Below are positions 10,310-22,273 of a stretch of DNA of 64,000 bases, piece by piece. Source of the DNA: Gamsiella multidivaricata. Taxonomy: Eukaryota > Mortierellomycota > Mortierellomycetes > Mortierellales > Mortierellaceae. Under the pieces are notes generated by a model. It was not told where the DNA came from and did not search any database. It was given only the letters and a program-made list of their open reading frames with translations. The number at the start of each line of letters is the position of its first letter. Position 1 is the stretch's first letter. Where the stretch lies: positions 1 through 64,000 of the forward strand of contig NW_026251816.1 in assembly GCF_025024155.1 (NCBI RefSeq). Direction: 5' to 3'. Position numbers and translations under genes: made by a program.

Positions 10310-13300
10310 TGGTTTGAGATCAATCTTTTTGAATGTAGACAGGAGGATCGATAATAGAGAATGCAAAACAGAAAAGAGATGGAGTCCAGACAAGTGAGGA
10401 AAAGAAAAATGCTCGAAGAAGTGCAGATGATGTGTATATGAGGAAAAAGATATACTTCTTAGGAGATTGAAAAAAATAATCTGATAACCACTTTCAAACC
10501 TTGTTGATAGCACCAGTCCTTTGGGCTGGACCCTCAACTACGCTCTTTCGCTTATCAGATGCTGCGATGACCCCATCCATTTGCATAGTACTGCTGCGCG
10601 CGTATGGATACAACCTATAATAATTCGTCTAACCTTTTTGCTATTCTTTCTTCTGGGTGAAAAGCGAGGCCATACCGACGACGCGAACCTGAAGCTGCCT
10701 GCTCATCAAGGACTTATTTCCTCTACCTGTTCGGGAACGCGAAAACGACGCGTGCTTGGGCTATGCTTCACTGACTTCAGTTTCATTCTCTCCATTCATT
10801 CTCACTTGGGAGTACTGACCATTCTTGGCCCACAATCGACATTTACGTCGCGCACTATATTCGCATTGGCATCTATGCATAGCTGTAAGTGCAATCACGC
10901 ATATCTTGGCCATCAAGCCACTTTCCTTACACATGAAGTGCCTCAAGAATAAAGTATATTTCAACTTTACTGCTGTTGCTCATGTACACACAACATACTC
11001 TGAAAAGATATATACAATTGGAATAGCTGTGTTCTTCGAATGTTACGTTTTATTATAGTCCAAAGCGCACACAAGGCCAGCTGCGAACTAGTATAAGATG
11101 GCGGTCTAAATCTCATTGAGATACATTGCTCGTCATAATATGACTTCAGAAACGAGAGAACACGCCTCTCGGGTAGTCTTTGCTGTAGGTCCATTTGGGT
11201 CCATTTCATTCCCTTAAAGCGCCTTTACTGCTAGGAACAAGTCCTTTCTCGCTTTCATCTTCAGCGAACATATTTTTTGGACAGCATTCGGACAAAACGA
11301 AGTGCTGTTGTGCTGTTGCTCGGAAATGAAAGCCCAAGAAAATACAAAGCAAACTTATACTAGGCTTTACGGCTACTTAGCAGGCCCATACGAACAAATA
11401 CGCGCCAAATCGCAAGCGAAAGTACTACGGATACGTTATGCGAGCATAGGTGAGCAGTAGTAGGAAATTGACCATGCTAGCAGAACCCGTCGTGAACGCT
11501 GCGGAGCTGCTCTGTCTCGCTCCTTGCACAATGTAGGGTTCGACAAAACACATGCACACACATCCAGCACCGCATGGGAGTTTGAAACAGCGACCCTCTC
11601 CACACAGTACTGCATGTATATGGCAGCTTGTCGACCCATGCTTCATTTGTAAAGTGCCGCAGGAGGGTAAACGTAAAAGAATGAAGAAAACGCGTCAGCC
11701 CACTTGCGAAGCGTACGTAGATCGACTGTCGTCACTGTTCGACTCTTCATATCGGGATGAAGGTATTGTATTATTATTATTATTTCCAGAGAGAGAATAA
11801 ACGAAAAAAGCGCCCAAGTCGACTGCACAATAAGAAGGACAAGCGTCAAGATCACTATTTTGAGAGCGATAAAAAGTTATAGATGCGATCGCTAAAGCTC
11901 ATTCTACTCTTTTTATTCGATTTTCATGGTTTAGAATAGCCCAATACTTCACATCAACTTCGATTGGTACGATGATATTGGACTGGAGGTTGGTCACTTG
12001 GTCGCTTTCTCAATACAAAGCAGGCTAAGGCAAATGTGGTTGAAAGCCATAGCGTCTTTTATTACAACGTAGTGCTCACTTAGTGAGCCACTGGTGTCTG
12101 CAGATTGAGGTCAAGGCGCCGAAAGCGCGTTTGAGACGTTGGAATAGGTTCGGGGAAGGAAAGGTTAGAAGAGCATTTGGCAGGTTGCCGAAGATTACAG
12201 AGCGAAAGTGATATTGCCCAGGGTCAATTCAAGGTGGAATAAGGTCAACTCCATTCTTATCGTATTATTTTGTAACATCGTGAAGAGAAATCCGCGGGAA
12301 AGTCGGCGAATTTGCTGGATAGTAGTACATTCGTATCATTGACGCTATGGATTCAATGCGTTTATACGCTGGTTGATGCGGAAAGGTTTGTCCTGTTGAC
12401 AAGTTCAAAGACTTGCCGCGTTTTTTTTTGTAATGCTCGCTCGCAAACAAAGAGTTACTAATCATCGTCTATTCGTCAACTACATGCATCGCCATGCTGT
12501 CGTTCGTTTATCGAAATACAAGTTTACTTAAGTCCTGCAAACATTTCCCTTATATCCGTTTCGCGTAGCATCATGCTAGCCGAGGATGAAAGAGCAAATC
12601 AAACTTCTTGAAGCATCCCGCACTTTTCTAGAGACCCTACCCTCTTGATCACTCGGTTCATTAGCAACCCTCTTTTCAAATCAGGGGCAACCTGCCTTCA
12701 AATACCAAGTTCTTGTTTTCAAATCGGCCGTTTGCCGAGTATCTTGTGCAACGCTTGTTTTCCTCAACTGTGGAGGGTACATGTATTTTTGACGTGTGTA
12801 ATGAGCGCATCTCCCTTCATTGTGCATGATATGAACAAAAGAGGAAAAAAACCGGTGGCGATGGTGATGACCTATCATGTCTTCTAGATTAGCCTCAGCG
12901 GCAATGGTAAGATATGGCAGCGCATAATCCTGGCGTCCACTTCTCATTGCGGCCCCTGGGAACAAGGCTGTGTGCTCTGTAATGATTATTTCTCCAGGCG
13001 CACTCTCAATGACAATAGGTATTGTATCATTGGCCACATTCCAGCCCCTATGTTGCGCCATTGGCCCATGGTTTTCTCGCATCTTGTAGCACACGAGCAC
13101 AACAGTTCAATTGGACACAGATTAAACACCAGCCAGCGCTCTGTGTATCGTATTTTCTTCGACATAAGAGGCCATGCACCGTTTTGGATCCCCCGCGGGC
13201 GAGTCTAGGTAGATGCACTCATTTGCTTCGGAACAGCAGCTTTAATAGGATTCAATAAGGCTCCTGGGAAGCATGAGCAAATGCCGTATCCAATCAAACA

Positions 13301-16300
13301 TCCGTTAGACGACTTGGTTGGATCGTATCTGCGTCGTTCTGCGTACATCCACAATAGGGCCATTGTGGTAGGTACTTCGGCAGATACCACTCTGAAGCGC
13401 ATCATGTGTCAGCTGCGCCTGACGGTTAGATATAGTCTCGGAAGCTGTGCCGGGAAAAAAGCGGGACTGAATTCATTACGCTAATCTGCAAGAGGAGAAG
13501 AATGCGTGTGTACGATATGTAGACGACGATATCAAGGTCTGGCCCTTCAGCATCCACATTTTCTTCGCTGTAGCCCAAGGAGGTCACTTAAGAAAGGAGC
13601 AGGGACAAGGCTACCAGCGATAACCTGATCACCGCTCGCTGGTGATTTATCTCTGTTTTCTTTAAACAAACCGAACCATGAAGTGAACTTACCTTAGTCG
13701 ATATTCCATTCACGTCGCGTTAGTATGCTGGATTGACAACCAACGACCCTCAAAATGCATTATTTACAGTTGTACCCAGTTGCTGCTCATGCTTTTCTAA
13801 TCTGATGCCCTTGCCAAGAACACCCAGGCGTCCGCTTCGGAAATAATATTAAAATAAACAAGGTCATTTGTAGGACACGCAGCAATCAAGGACACCATGC
13901 ATGTTGTATGCAGGCAACGCTTCGGGATCCGTTCCCCTGTACTGGGTATGCCTCTTTAGTGTTTGCGGTGCGAACTCCCCAGAGCGCGGCTTGTGATCGC
14001 TCGATATGGGATTCCTGTAAAAATAACTCTTTCCCTCTCAGGTAATGTCACACAGAGAACGAATGCTTCATGCATCTGTCAGCGAATCGCCCGTCAGTCT
14101 TGTAAGGACAGGATTGTCCAAGCAGAGTCCCGATTTTAAGTTGCGGACAGGGACGCTTCGATTTTTCTTAACTTATTTTCCATACTCATGATACGTTAAC
14201 CCAACTTTGACACTTCTAATCTATTAAGTCCATGACGCGTGAACAAATGGGGAAATTGTAACCATGCACATTGACCATGCATGAATATTCAAACTTCCGC
14301 GGAGAAAATTTAGGACGCTATTAAGAACAAAGGAGGTGCAGTCGACATATGGCCGTCATTCATTCTAGTGACGCGGGGGGCGAGGTGGACAGACAAGCGC
14401 TCTTCCAGGAATCCTAGAAACGCATAGTGGACTAAAAAAAATAGATAATAAAAGCTATCTTGTATGGTCACCTATTCCGGGCTTAAAATAAAATAGAATA
14501 GAATAAATAATGGTCGAGCGGCTAATTTTTTAAAAGTTATTTTGTCGCGTACAACGCGACGGGCATGGCCGAGTGCCTTGAGAATCTACTTTATCTAATG
14601 CTCGACATTTTTTAACATCGAGCTATGAGCCTTCCATCGATTTAGCCTAGGATCTTCTGGCGCTTAAGCATCTCAAGTAGCCGCTTTGGCTTCCGTAGAT
14701 GGCGTATTTGCTCCAAGAGTCGCCCCGCTTTCTGGAGCCTAGCTGGTGGATCATCTAAATTTAGGCATGCCGTACCGGATTTTTGTTCAGGCTCCCCTAG
14801 TTTCCGTATTATTCTTTGACGGTTCATACGTTCGAACGACGATAGATTATCGAGAAGTGTGTCATTTTCTGTGCACAGTATGTCCTGTGCGCAGTAATTC
14901 TATAGGATTCCATAGCCTGACACGAAAGAAACTGATCGCTTTGAATGTGCTGACCCCTGATCATCCTTTCTCCCAACCAATGCGTTCGAATTTAATGAAA
15001 AGCTAGCACTGCTCTCTTGCGCTTGCGAAAGAAAATTAGCCTGGATTGGCGCCATGGTGATAAGGACCAATTAGCTGTCAGTACTTCTGGATCTATTCTA
15101 TTGGAGTCGGGTGCAGCTAGCAGCGCGCAAACGGGTTTGATGTGAACGCGACTTCGACTTAATATTTACACAGCATTACTAATTAAGCTGAATAATATCC
15201 GTGGTGGCCACGATTGTCGCTTAGCCCAGCTAAGGTTTGAAGGGACCTCTTTTGTGATCACACATCATAGACTACAATAGACTATTAGCCATCCCTGATA
15301 CACAAACAAAACATTTTATTCAGTTTAGTTTAGTTTTTCATTGACTCGAAGGAGAGCACAACAGAAGAACGGAAAAGGCTGCATGGAGATTGGGTCAATC
15401 GTAATGGTTTAGTACTACACTGTGTGCAACTTGCTCGATTCTTGTGGCCATTTGCCCCGATCATTCTGCGAATATTTTCTTTTTACGAACGATCGAGTGT
15501 TGCAAGTTGTTGTTGTTTGTAGGCATTTAATTAAGTAATGGTGGCAAACGGTTCATCACTCGTCTCGATTCGCACGCGTCGATCGTATACGAAATTGAGC
15601 AAAACGGCTAAGGCGTCCCCTTAATTCTTCTGCGTGTTGTGCCACCAGTTCGATATTGAATTATCATGGTCTCCTTTGTTTGTCGCGCTGGCATGTAAGC
15701 AGGGCTATGGCCAATAAACAAGATTGTCAGGTAAGGAAACTCAATTGCTGCCTCATAAAAAACGAGACAACGAGTGAGCCGCCAGAGGAGATTTTGACAA
15801 TGAAGAGGAGCAGCAAATAGAGGAGCAGGCCTCTGCAGTACAGTAGTCTATGATGTTGAGCAACGTGGTGTTTCACAGACGCTCATTCGCATTTCATTTA
15901 AGATCCCTTGATAGTCCATTTTTCTGACGCCGTCCATAGCACGCCCTTCATAGAGAGCACATTTTAATAACGTCCATTCCTCGGAGGTTGAGAAGGGGCA
16001 GGCTTGGTAGTCGCCGGACGGGAATTAATGCACTTCTGACCATTGACAACGCACGACTCTGAATCATTTTTATTATTTTTTATTAATTTTTTGTACGCGT
16101 GCCTGGCAATCATGTCAAAAAACGATGGAGATACTGGTAGCGGCGCTTCTTGACGTGGGGTTTCCAGCAACGTATGATGTCACGGTAAAGAGAAAGAGAA
16201 AGAGAAGGAAGGGGCTTGGAAAGTTCGGCGGATGGTTTTTTCAGGGTATGACACGGTGCTCTTCTATCTTCTCTGTGATCAGAAAATCAAAATTCCGCGG

Positions 16301-19300
16301 ACAATTTTTAAGTCTTCCACCCCTCGGGTCTGGCTCCATTTAAGGTAATTACCAGCATTACAGTTTTCGGCTGGGACAGGGGCTTGAGTATGGAACATTG
16401 AGAGCCAGAGAGGCTGCGATTATGACCGAGAAGGGGCCGACGAAAAAGAACGGGTAAAGTTAAGGTCTAGGATGGATGGTGATGAGTGGAAAGTGAGCTC
16501 CAATTCGATTGGATCTATAACATGACATGATCAGCTGAACGTGGAGCTACAGCTGCTGGGCAGCGAATGTTAAGGTTCCTTTACAAGTGGGTGTCCCAGG
16601 TACAACTACCAAACGAGGAAATTTTTGTAGAGGCACGAATAGAGTTGCATTTAATGTAAAAGAAAAAGTGTAGATTGATTTTTCTTTGCTTTATATCTTT
16701 GTGTCGTCCGAGGTTCCACAGCGATATCAGTTACTCGGGAACTATTTCCACGTACGATTACCCTGCACAAGTTGGCCGCACGTACTATACCTCTGGAGGA
16801 ACGGTTCAGCAACCCATTCATAGGTTCACACCAACAAAGCTAAGCACATCTTAACATTCGTTTACATCTGCCTGTCAAGGGAGCAAGGAGGGAACGTATT
16901 TAGGGCAGCGGTGCGCACTCTCTGCCATTTTTACCCTTTTATCTTTCTCGAGTGCACCATGCAGTATCTGCATATTGGCGGATTGTTTCACAAAGAACCA
17001 TGCACAAGCGACCAAGGATGCACACACGCAAGCGTACTCACGACACATCCATCCAAGCATTGCTGCATCGCCCGAAATAAAGGAGTTTTGGTCTTATGTG
17101 GCAGAATCAAGCATGCCACACATTTTGCCTATGATTCATCATAGTACACCAGACCTTGGTTATCAGGGAACTGCCGCTTTGAAATTTGAACAGGTGAGGC
17201 TGAATGTGTGCGCTCATGCTTTTTTTTTTTTTTTTTTTTGATGCGGTAACAAGGGCATAATCTTCGTTTACCTGTCCGTGTGTGTCGCTACTGGCCAACC
17301 GAGTTTGTTTTCACGTAACAATTTAACCTGGCACCTTGGAAGAGCAATATACGAGATCCCATCGGTATTTCTATGCTGCGAATATTTTTTATTATTTTTA
17401 TAAAAACAGAGCAGTTTATGGGACAGAGAGGTAAAGGCGCATCTGGTGCAGGCGAGAGCGTGGTTCTCGTTCGGAGCATGTGGCCCACGTTGCGAGAAAA
17501 TTTCCTGGCGCCGTTTAAAAATAATATAATATACATCTTCAACAAAACTGGAGGTACCGGCCGAGGCCTTTACGAATATATAAAAAAGATGGAGTAAGGA
17601 TATTCATGTGCAAGAGGAGTGTTTTATCTCTGTAAGACGTATTGTTACCTTGTTAGCGCCCATGAACAAAAGCATATAGGGCTGTGTAGGATGAGGTTGT
17701 CCAGATATAGGCTAAGAGAAGAGATAGCACGTTTCTCACTCCTCGTAGGGGGTTCTCGGCAGCCAATGCACCAAAGGGACCCTTTTTTCTTTCATTATGA
17801 GAGACGGGGCTTGGATAGGTAGTTTAACGTGAACTATGTTAGCGTTTGCATTGTCAAGTCCTTCGGGGTTTGCCAGGCCAGCATGAACATTACCACATTT
17901 ACGTCCATCGGATGCCCTTCTTGTGTTTGTTCGTCTTGTCGTCAGAGGATGGGGATGGACGTTGCAACTTTGATCGAGAACCTTAACTCAGCGTGTCCAG
18001 GGGCTACTTTTTGAGGCGTTGCTCTGATTGCATGCATTTTCCCATGGCGTTGATGAGCACTCGGCCAGATAATGAGAAAGCATAAGAAACCGTTCCGATT
18101 CAGAACATTGCAGAGTACGGAATTAAGGCATTGATACATAAGTGGCTGTGGCATATAGAGGTTAAAATAATAAAAAATAGGCGGCGAGAGAAACCAGAAG
18201 AACTTCAGATGCCATTATGCGTCAGAAATGCATGAATCATAAATACGAGGAAAATACTCAGTTGACAGAAGTTCTACAGAAGAAAAAAGAGAATCTGGCT
18301 ATAACTGGGTATTGGTAGCTATAACACTGGTTAATTTACATTGCGAGACAAGGACGTAATTGCTCCTTGGACACTATCTGATCGGCCATACCCTTGAAGG
18401 TGATAAGAGTTCATTGCAGTTGTTTATTGCTCGACCCAGCGCACGATGGCATGCAGGAGTGCAAAGGTCGCTCATCTATTGGCTCTAGGTGCCGCGCGAG
18501 CACTGCAGCAGATATTTCGTAGCTTAAAAAATAAAAACTGCGGCCCGGGAAGTGAGCGAGATAGGAGTAATGTGCTTATGGTATGCGAATGATCGAATGA
18601 ATGACTATGTAGGGAAGCTAGTAAGCGGGGAGGACGAGTAGATAAATTGATGTGGAGTGTGAGCGTGCACTCATGCCAATCGGAGAGGAGACATTCCTTT
18701 CTATTAGGCAATGGCGGCAGTAACAGCAGCGGCAGCTGGTCTTTCAGTGCATGGGCATTGTTGAATGTGGTAGACTAGCCCACTGCTTTATCGCTTCAAG
18801 ATACGTTAAGTTGTAGAAATTACGGTAATTCTGAATCGAATGCTCTCACAAGCAAGAAAAAAGTATTTTAATTCCTCGCTCCCGTTATATTCTTAAGAAG
18901 CATGCATGTATGCCACGTCGGTGGTGGAACATGCCATTGTCAAAACAAGTAAAAGGAAGGTACACACCGCCCACCGTTGCCGACCCAATTGAGTTTTCTA
19001 TTCAGTCGCCCTATTCATTTGCCCTACTCACCCTTACCCTTCGTTCTTGTCGCTAAGCTGCTGCTCGTTTTCGTACAAATAGACAACAAATCGCCGTCTC
19101 CTCTTTCCCTCCCTTTCCCAACCTCACCCACCCATCCTCTCTTTCTTCCTTCTCTCTCTCTCTCTCTCTCTCTCTCATACAACCTCACACTTTCTGTTCC
19201 TCGCTCTCGCTGTTTCATCGCCCGTAACGGCCTCTCGCGTCAGCACCTTCGCATCCTCTCTCTTTCCCTGTCTTCTATTTGCACGAGCAGCCGATCTATT

Positions 19301-19528
19301 CCAGCAGGAACTGCGGCTTCGCCATCTCTCCTTCCACTGATACCTTCATTGTCCACCACACCCCCTCGCCCTCGCCTTCTTTTGCCCCTCCTGTGCCTTT
19401 ATACCCATCAGTCCCCTCCCTCCTCGGGCTCGGCCCTCTTGGTACTTCTTCAGAAGCACTCTTTTCCGCACTCGTTCCCTCCCTCTCTCTCGTCCTGTTT
19501 ACTTTTCTCACCTAGATCTCAGTCACCA
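10310..19528. other. Long gene-poor region (9.2 kb)
   Basis: I find no gene I can support in this stretch. Reading frames are short, scattered on both strands and lack recognisable motifs or signal peptides. The longest candidate (12681-13082 on the minus strand, about 130 aa) shows no family features. The sequence is AT-rich with some repeated short words, a run of 20 T at 17220-17239, and a (TC)13 tract at 19151-19176. The last 550 nt, just before the next gene, are strongly pyrimidine-rich and are probably its promoter and 5' leader; the frame there stays open from 18977 but has no ATG until 19529. Confidence 0.5.
19151..19176 (+). repeat. (TC)13 microsatellite in a pyrimidine-rich leader
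   Basis: Thirteen TC units lie within the pyrimidine-rich leader upstream of the C2H2 gene at 19529. Confidence 0.9.
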
Positions 19529-21190
19529 ATGCTCTCCGCGGACTTCCCCTCCGAGTTGTTTCCATCTTCTCAATTGCCCCTTTTTACGCCAACCTATCCG
19601 TCTCCCGATATCTCCAGCGCCTTTGAACACAGCTCTAGCGACCTTCCCTCAAAACACCACAGCCAGCCTGATCTCTTTATCGGTGGTTTGATGTCACCGA
19701 CCTCATCTATCAAGGAACTGTCCGATTCTATCGACGACGACGACGACGACGAAGAGATGGACGAGTACGATATCTTTGCCGCTCCTGGCCACCACGTCAA
19801 TGACCAGCAGCTCCAGATTCCTCAGACCGAGTGCAAGTCCATGACACCACCAATGACCCCTCTTCAGGTCCTCCGGCCGACACATCGTATGTTCACAAAG
19901 AACGTCTTTCATGTCCCTTCAATGCCGCCACCACAGCGGCATCCTTATAGCGGACTGGCGCCTGTTGACATCACACACATGCACCCATCACTCCAGCTCC
20001 AGCTCCAGCAGAATCCTCTGCAGCAGCACTTTCAAAACTCTCAGTTCCTAGCCTCGGATGTACAGTTGCAGCAGCAACAACAGCAACAGCTACAACAACA
20101 ACAACAGCAGCAGAACATGATCTACTCTCCCTATCTTCAGTCGACGGTCTCTCCACAGACTATCCCAGTCGCCCTTCCGCCATACTGTTCATACGTACCC
20201 GCAATGCAAACCCAACAGCAACGCGGTTCTGCCTCGCTGCATTACTACCTTGCTTCGTTGGAGCATCCACAGCAATCGCTGCCTTTGGATGGCTCCTTCC
20301 AGCGCCCTACTCTTCAGAACACTGTACCTGCGTTTGAGCAGAATATGGATCTGTTGATAGTTCCAAAGCTGGAGGGCTGCAGTGGAGCCGATCCATCGTC
20401 TTTGCTAGTGTCTTCGGCGCCTTCGTTGGTCCAATCACCCACCTTGTCCTGGGCTTCTGTTTCGCGTGAAGCCTCCCCAGCTTGTGCACCCATCATGCCC
20501 GTCTACAAGCGAGTGAACTTCCGGTCTCCTAAGAAGCGCTCGAGCTCTACGTATTCTAGATCTGGAGCCAAGGTCTCGAAGACAAAGGGCCAGCTTTCTG
20601 CTAACGATAACACAGACATCCCATCGTCATCCACGATTAAGATCGAGATCATGACTCCGTCGACTCCTGCACCATACGGTCCCTCAGCCATGTTAGACGA
20701 TCAAGAAAGGGAGTCCTTGAATGAGCCTTTGTCCTCTACTCCAGCCATCGGTGTGCCTGCCAAGCGCAAGCGCAGGGTTCGCCAGGTCAAGGCCAAGGTT
20801 AAACCCACGTCCTTTGTATGCGAGTCCCCCGGTTGCGGCAAGATTTTTTCACGGGCCTATAATCTGACTTCGCACATGAAGACCCATTCTGACGAGAAGC
20901 CCTTCTTGTGCGGATCGTGCCCTCTTGCCTTTGCAAGACGCCATGACCGCGAGCGACACGTTCGATTGCACACTGGCGAGAAACCTTACACGTGTGAAAG
21001 CTGCGGTTGTGGCTTTATGAGGAACGATGCCCTTCATCGCCACCAACGAATTTGCGGACAATCTCCGGCAGTATTGATGGTATTATTACAGCAACAACAG
21101 CAACAACAACAACAGCAGCAGCAGCAGGGTCAAGGTACTAAGTATCACACGTCTACAGGATACGAGGTCAATTTCCCCCAAGAAAACTAG
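19529..21190 (+). CDS. C2H2 zinc-finger transcription factor (Crz1-like finger arrangement)
   Basis: A single exon of 553 aa. Three C2H2 fingers lie at residues about 431-511. The first is CESPGCGKIFSRAYNLTSHMKTH, a C-X4-C type; then C-X2-C with FARRHDRERHVRLH; then C-X2-C with RNDALHRHQRIC. Linkers SDEKPF and TGEKPY are canonical. Finger one (RAYNL), finger two (ARRHDRERH) and finger three (NDAL) resemble the calcineurin-responsive Crz1/Prz1 family, but I see no clear PxIxIT calcineurin-docking motif, so orthology is uncertain. The N-terminal 420 residues are disordered, with a DDDDDDEEMDEYD acidic stretch, Gln runs and a basic KRKRRVRQVKAKVK segment (probable nuclear localisation signal) just before the fingers. 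A second Gln run ends the protein. ATG 19529 is the first in a longer open frame. Confidence 0.8.
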   Translation: MLSADFPSELFPSSQLPLFTPTYPSPDISSAFEHSSSDLPSKHHSQPDLFIGGLMSPTSSIKELSDSIDDDDDDEEMDEYDIFAAPGHHVNDQQLQIPQTECKSMTPPMTPLQVLRPTHRMFTKNVFHVPSMPPPQRHPYSGLAPVDITHMHPSLQLQLQQNPLQQHFQNSQFLASDVQLQQQQQQQLQQQQQQQNMIYSPYLQSTVSPQTIPVALPPYCSYVPAMQTQQQRGSASLHYYLASLEHPQQSLPLDGSFQRPTLQNTVPAFEQNMDLLIVPKLEGCSGADPSSLLVSSAPSLVQSPTLSWASVSREASPACAPIMPVYKRVNFRSPKKRSSSTYSRSGAKVSKTKGQLSANDNTDIPSSSTIKIEIMTPSTPAPYGPSAMLDDQERESLNEPLSSTPAIGVPAKRKRRVRQVKAKVKPTSFVCESPGCGKIFSRAYNLTSHMKTHSDEKPFLCGSCPLAFARRHDRERHVRLHTGEKPYTCESCGCGFMRNDALHRHQRICGQSPAVLMVLLQQQQQQQQQQQQQGQGTKYHTSTGYEVNFPQEN

Positions 21191-22273
21191 TGCATTCATT
21201 TTCAGCTTCATATCAACACTTTCTTTTGTTTCCAGTATAGTTCCTATTCTTTTCTCATATCCCATGTACATTATCTATATCAAGTTTTATAGCATATCCT
21301 TGTTTCTCTGGAACAGTAAGCAGCAGCCATATCATATATCATCATAACACGCTTGCGCTTATAGACTATTTGTCCTTGATAGTGCTCATTTGGCTGATGC
21401 TTAACGAATGTAAATCAGATGCTAAGAGACCTACGACACCTCATAGCCTACACATTGCACGCGTTTATGATGGCTGGGGAGCTCGCAAGCAGTTTGTATG
21501 GTGCTTGCAGGTCATTTGGGGATAGGATATGGAGGTGGGGCGTGTTATTGCCATCCCAGGGCGTATGATTTTCCCAAAATGTATTTTGAGTTGGAGTTGT
21601 GTGCTCGATCAGCTCCCCGCAAGGATGCTGAACCCACTTTTTTTTGGTCGCGAGAAGGTTTGATTTGCTATTGCTTACAGATTCACGGCGGATTCCGGCG
21701 CCTTTTCTCCTCTGTGGTCTGCACTCCTTGGAAGCACGAACGTGGACAGGCAGGAGTGCTGCTGCTCTTCGTCGTTGTCGTTGCCACTCGTTCGCCTTCC
21801 TTTCACCGCCCTTGTCTCCCCACACACACTCTCTCCTCATCTCTGCATTCACACCCACACTCCACTCATTCCTTCATTCCTCATTCTTAACCCACTCTCT
21901 CCCGAAAACAACCAGTGTTCACTTTGTTCTCTCGCTCACTGCTACATAGCACACTCCAGGTGGCCATACTTCTTTTCTCCCCTTCTCTTCTCTTCTCTTC
22001 TCTTCATATCAATGAGCCACACATCCTGACAACGGCACTCCCAGCACCACTACTCCCCCCCTCCTCTTCCTTTACAGTCAATTGCACGTCTCTGACCCTT
22101 CAATTGTCCTCCCAACTTCACCCATTGCTCCTGCCAGCCATTAACTACCACCCTTTGGAGCGACAGACGCTTGTGCCTGTTGTCCAACCCCAGTACCTGC
22201 CAGAGAATACAAAAAGATACTCTCGGACCCACACCTCCTGCAGAACGTGCCCCTATCCACGTTTTTAAAGGCC
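21191..22273. promoter_or_regulatory. Intergenic, pyrimidine-rich promoter-like tract
   Basis: The first part is the 3' flank of the zinc-finger gene. From about 21830 to 22160 the plus strand is dominated by C and T, including TTCTC units at about 21982-22005, like the leaders of other genes here (19.0-19.5 kb, 46.5-46.7 kb). It probably drives the following gene. No gene is supported within it. Confidence 0.4.

Noticed and set aside
12681..13082. Minus-strand frame of about 130 aa
   Set aside because: No motif, signal peptide, splice partner or low-complexity signature of local genes; it could be chance.
14560..14640. tRNA-like A-box (TGGCCGAGTG) in the gene-poor region
   Set aside because: No matching B-box (GGTTCGANNCC-type) and no cloverleaf with a plausible acceptor stem could be drawn.
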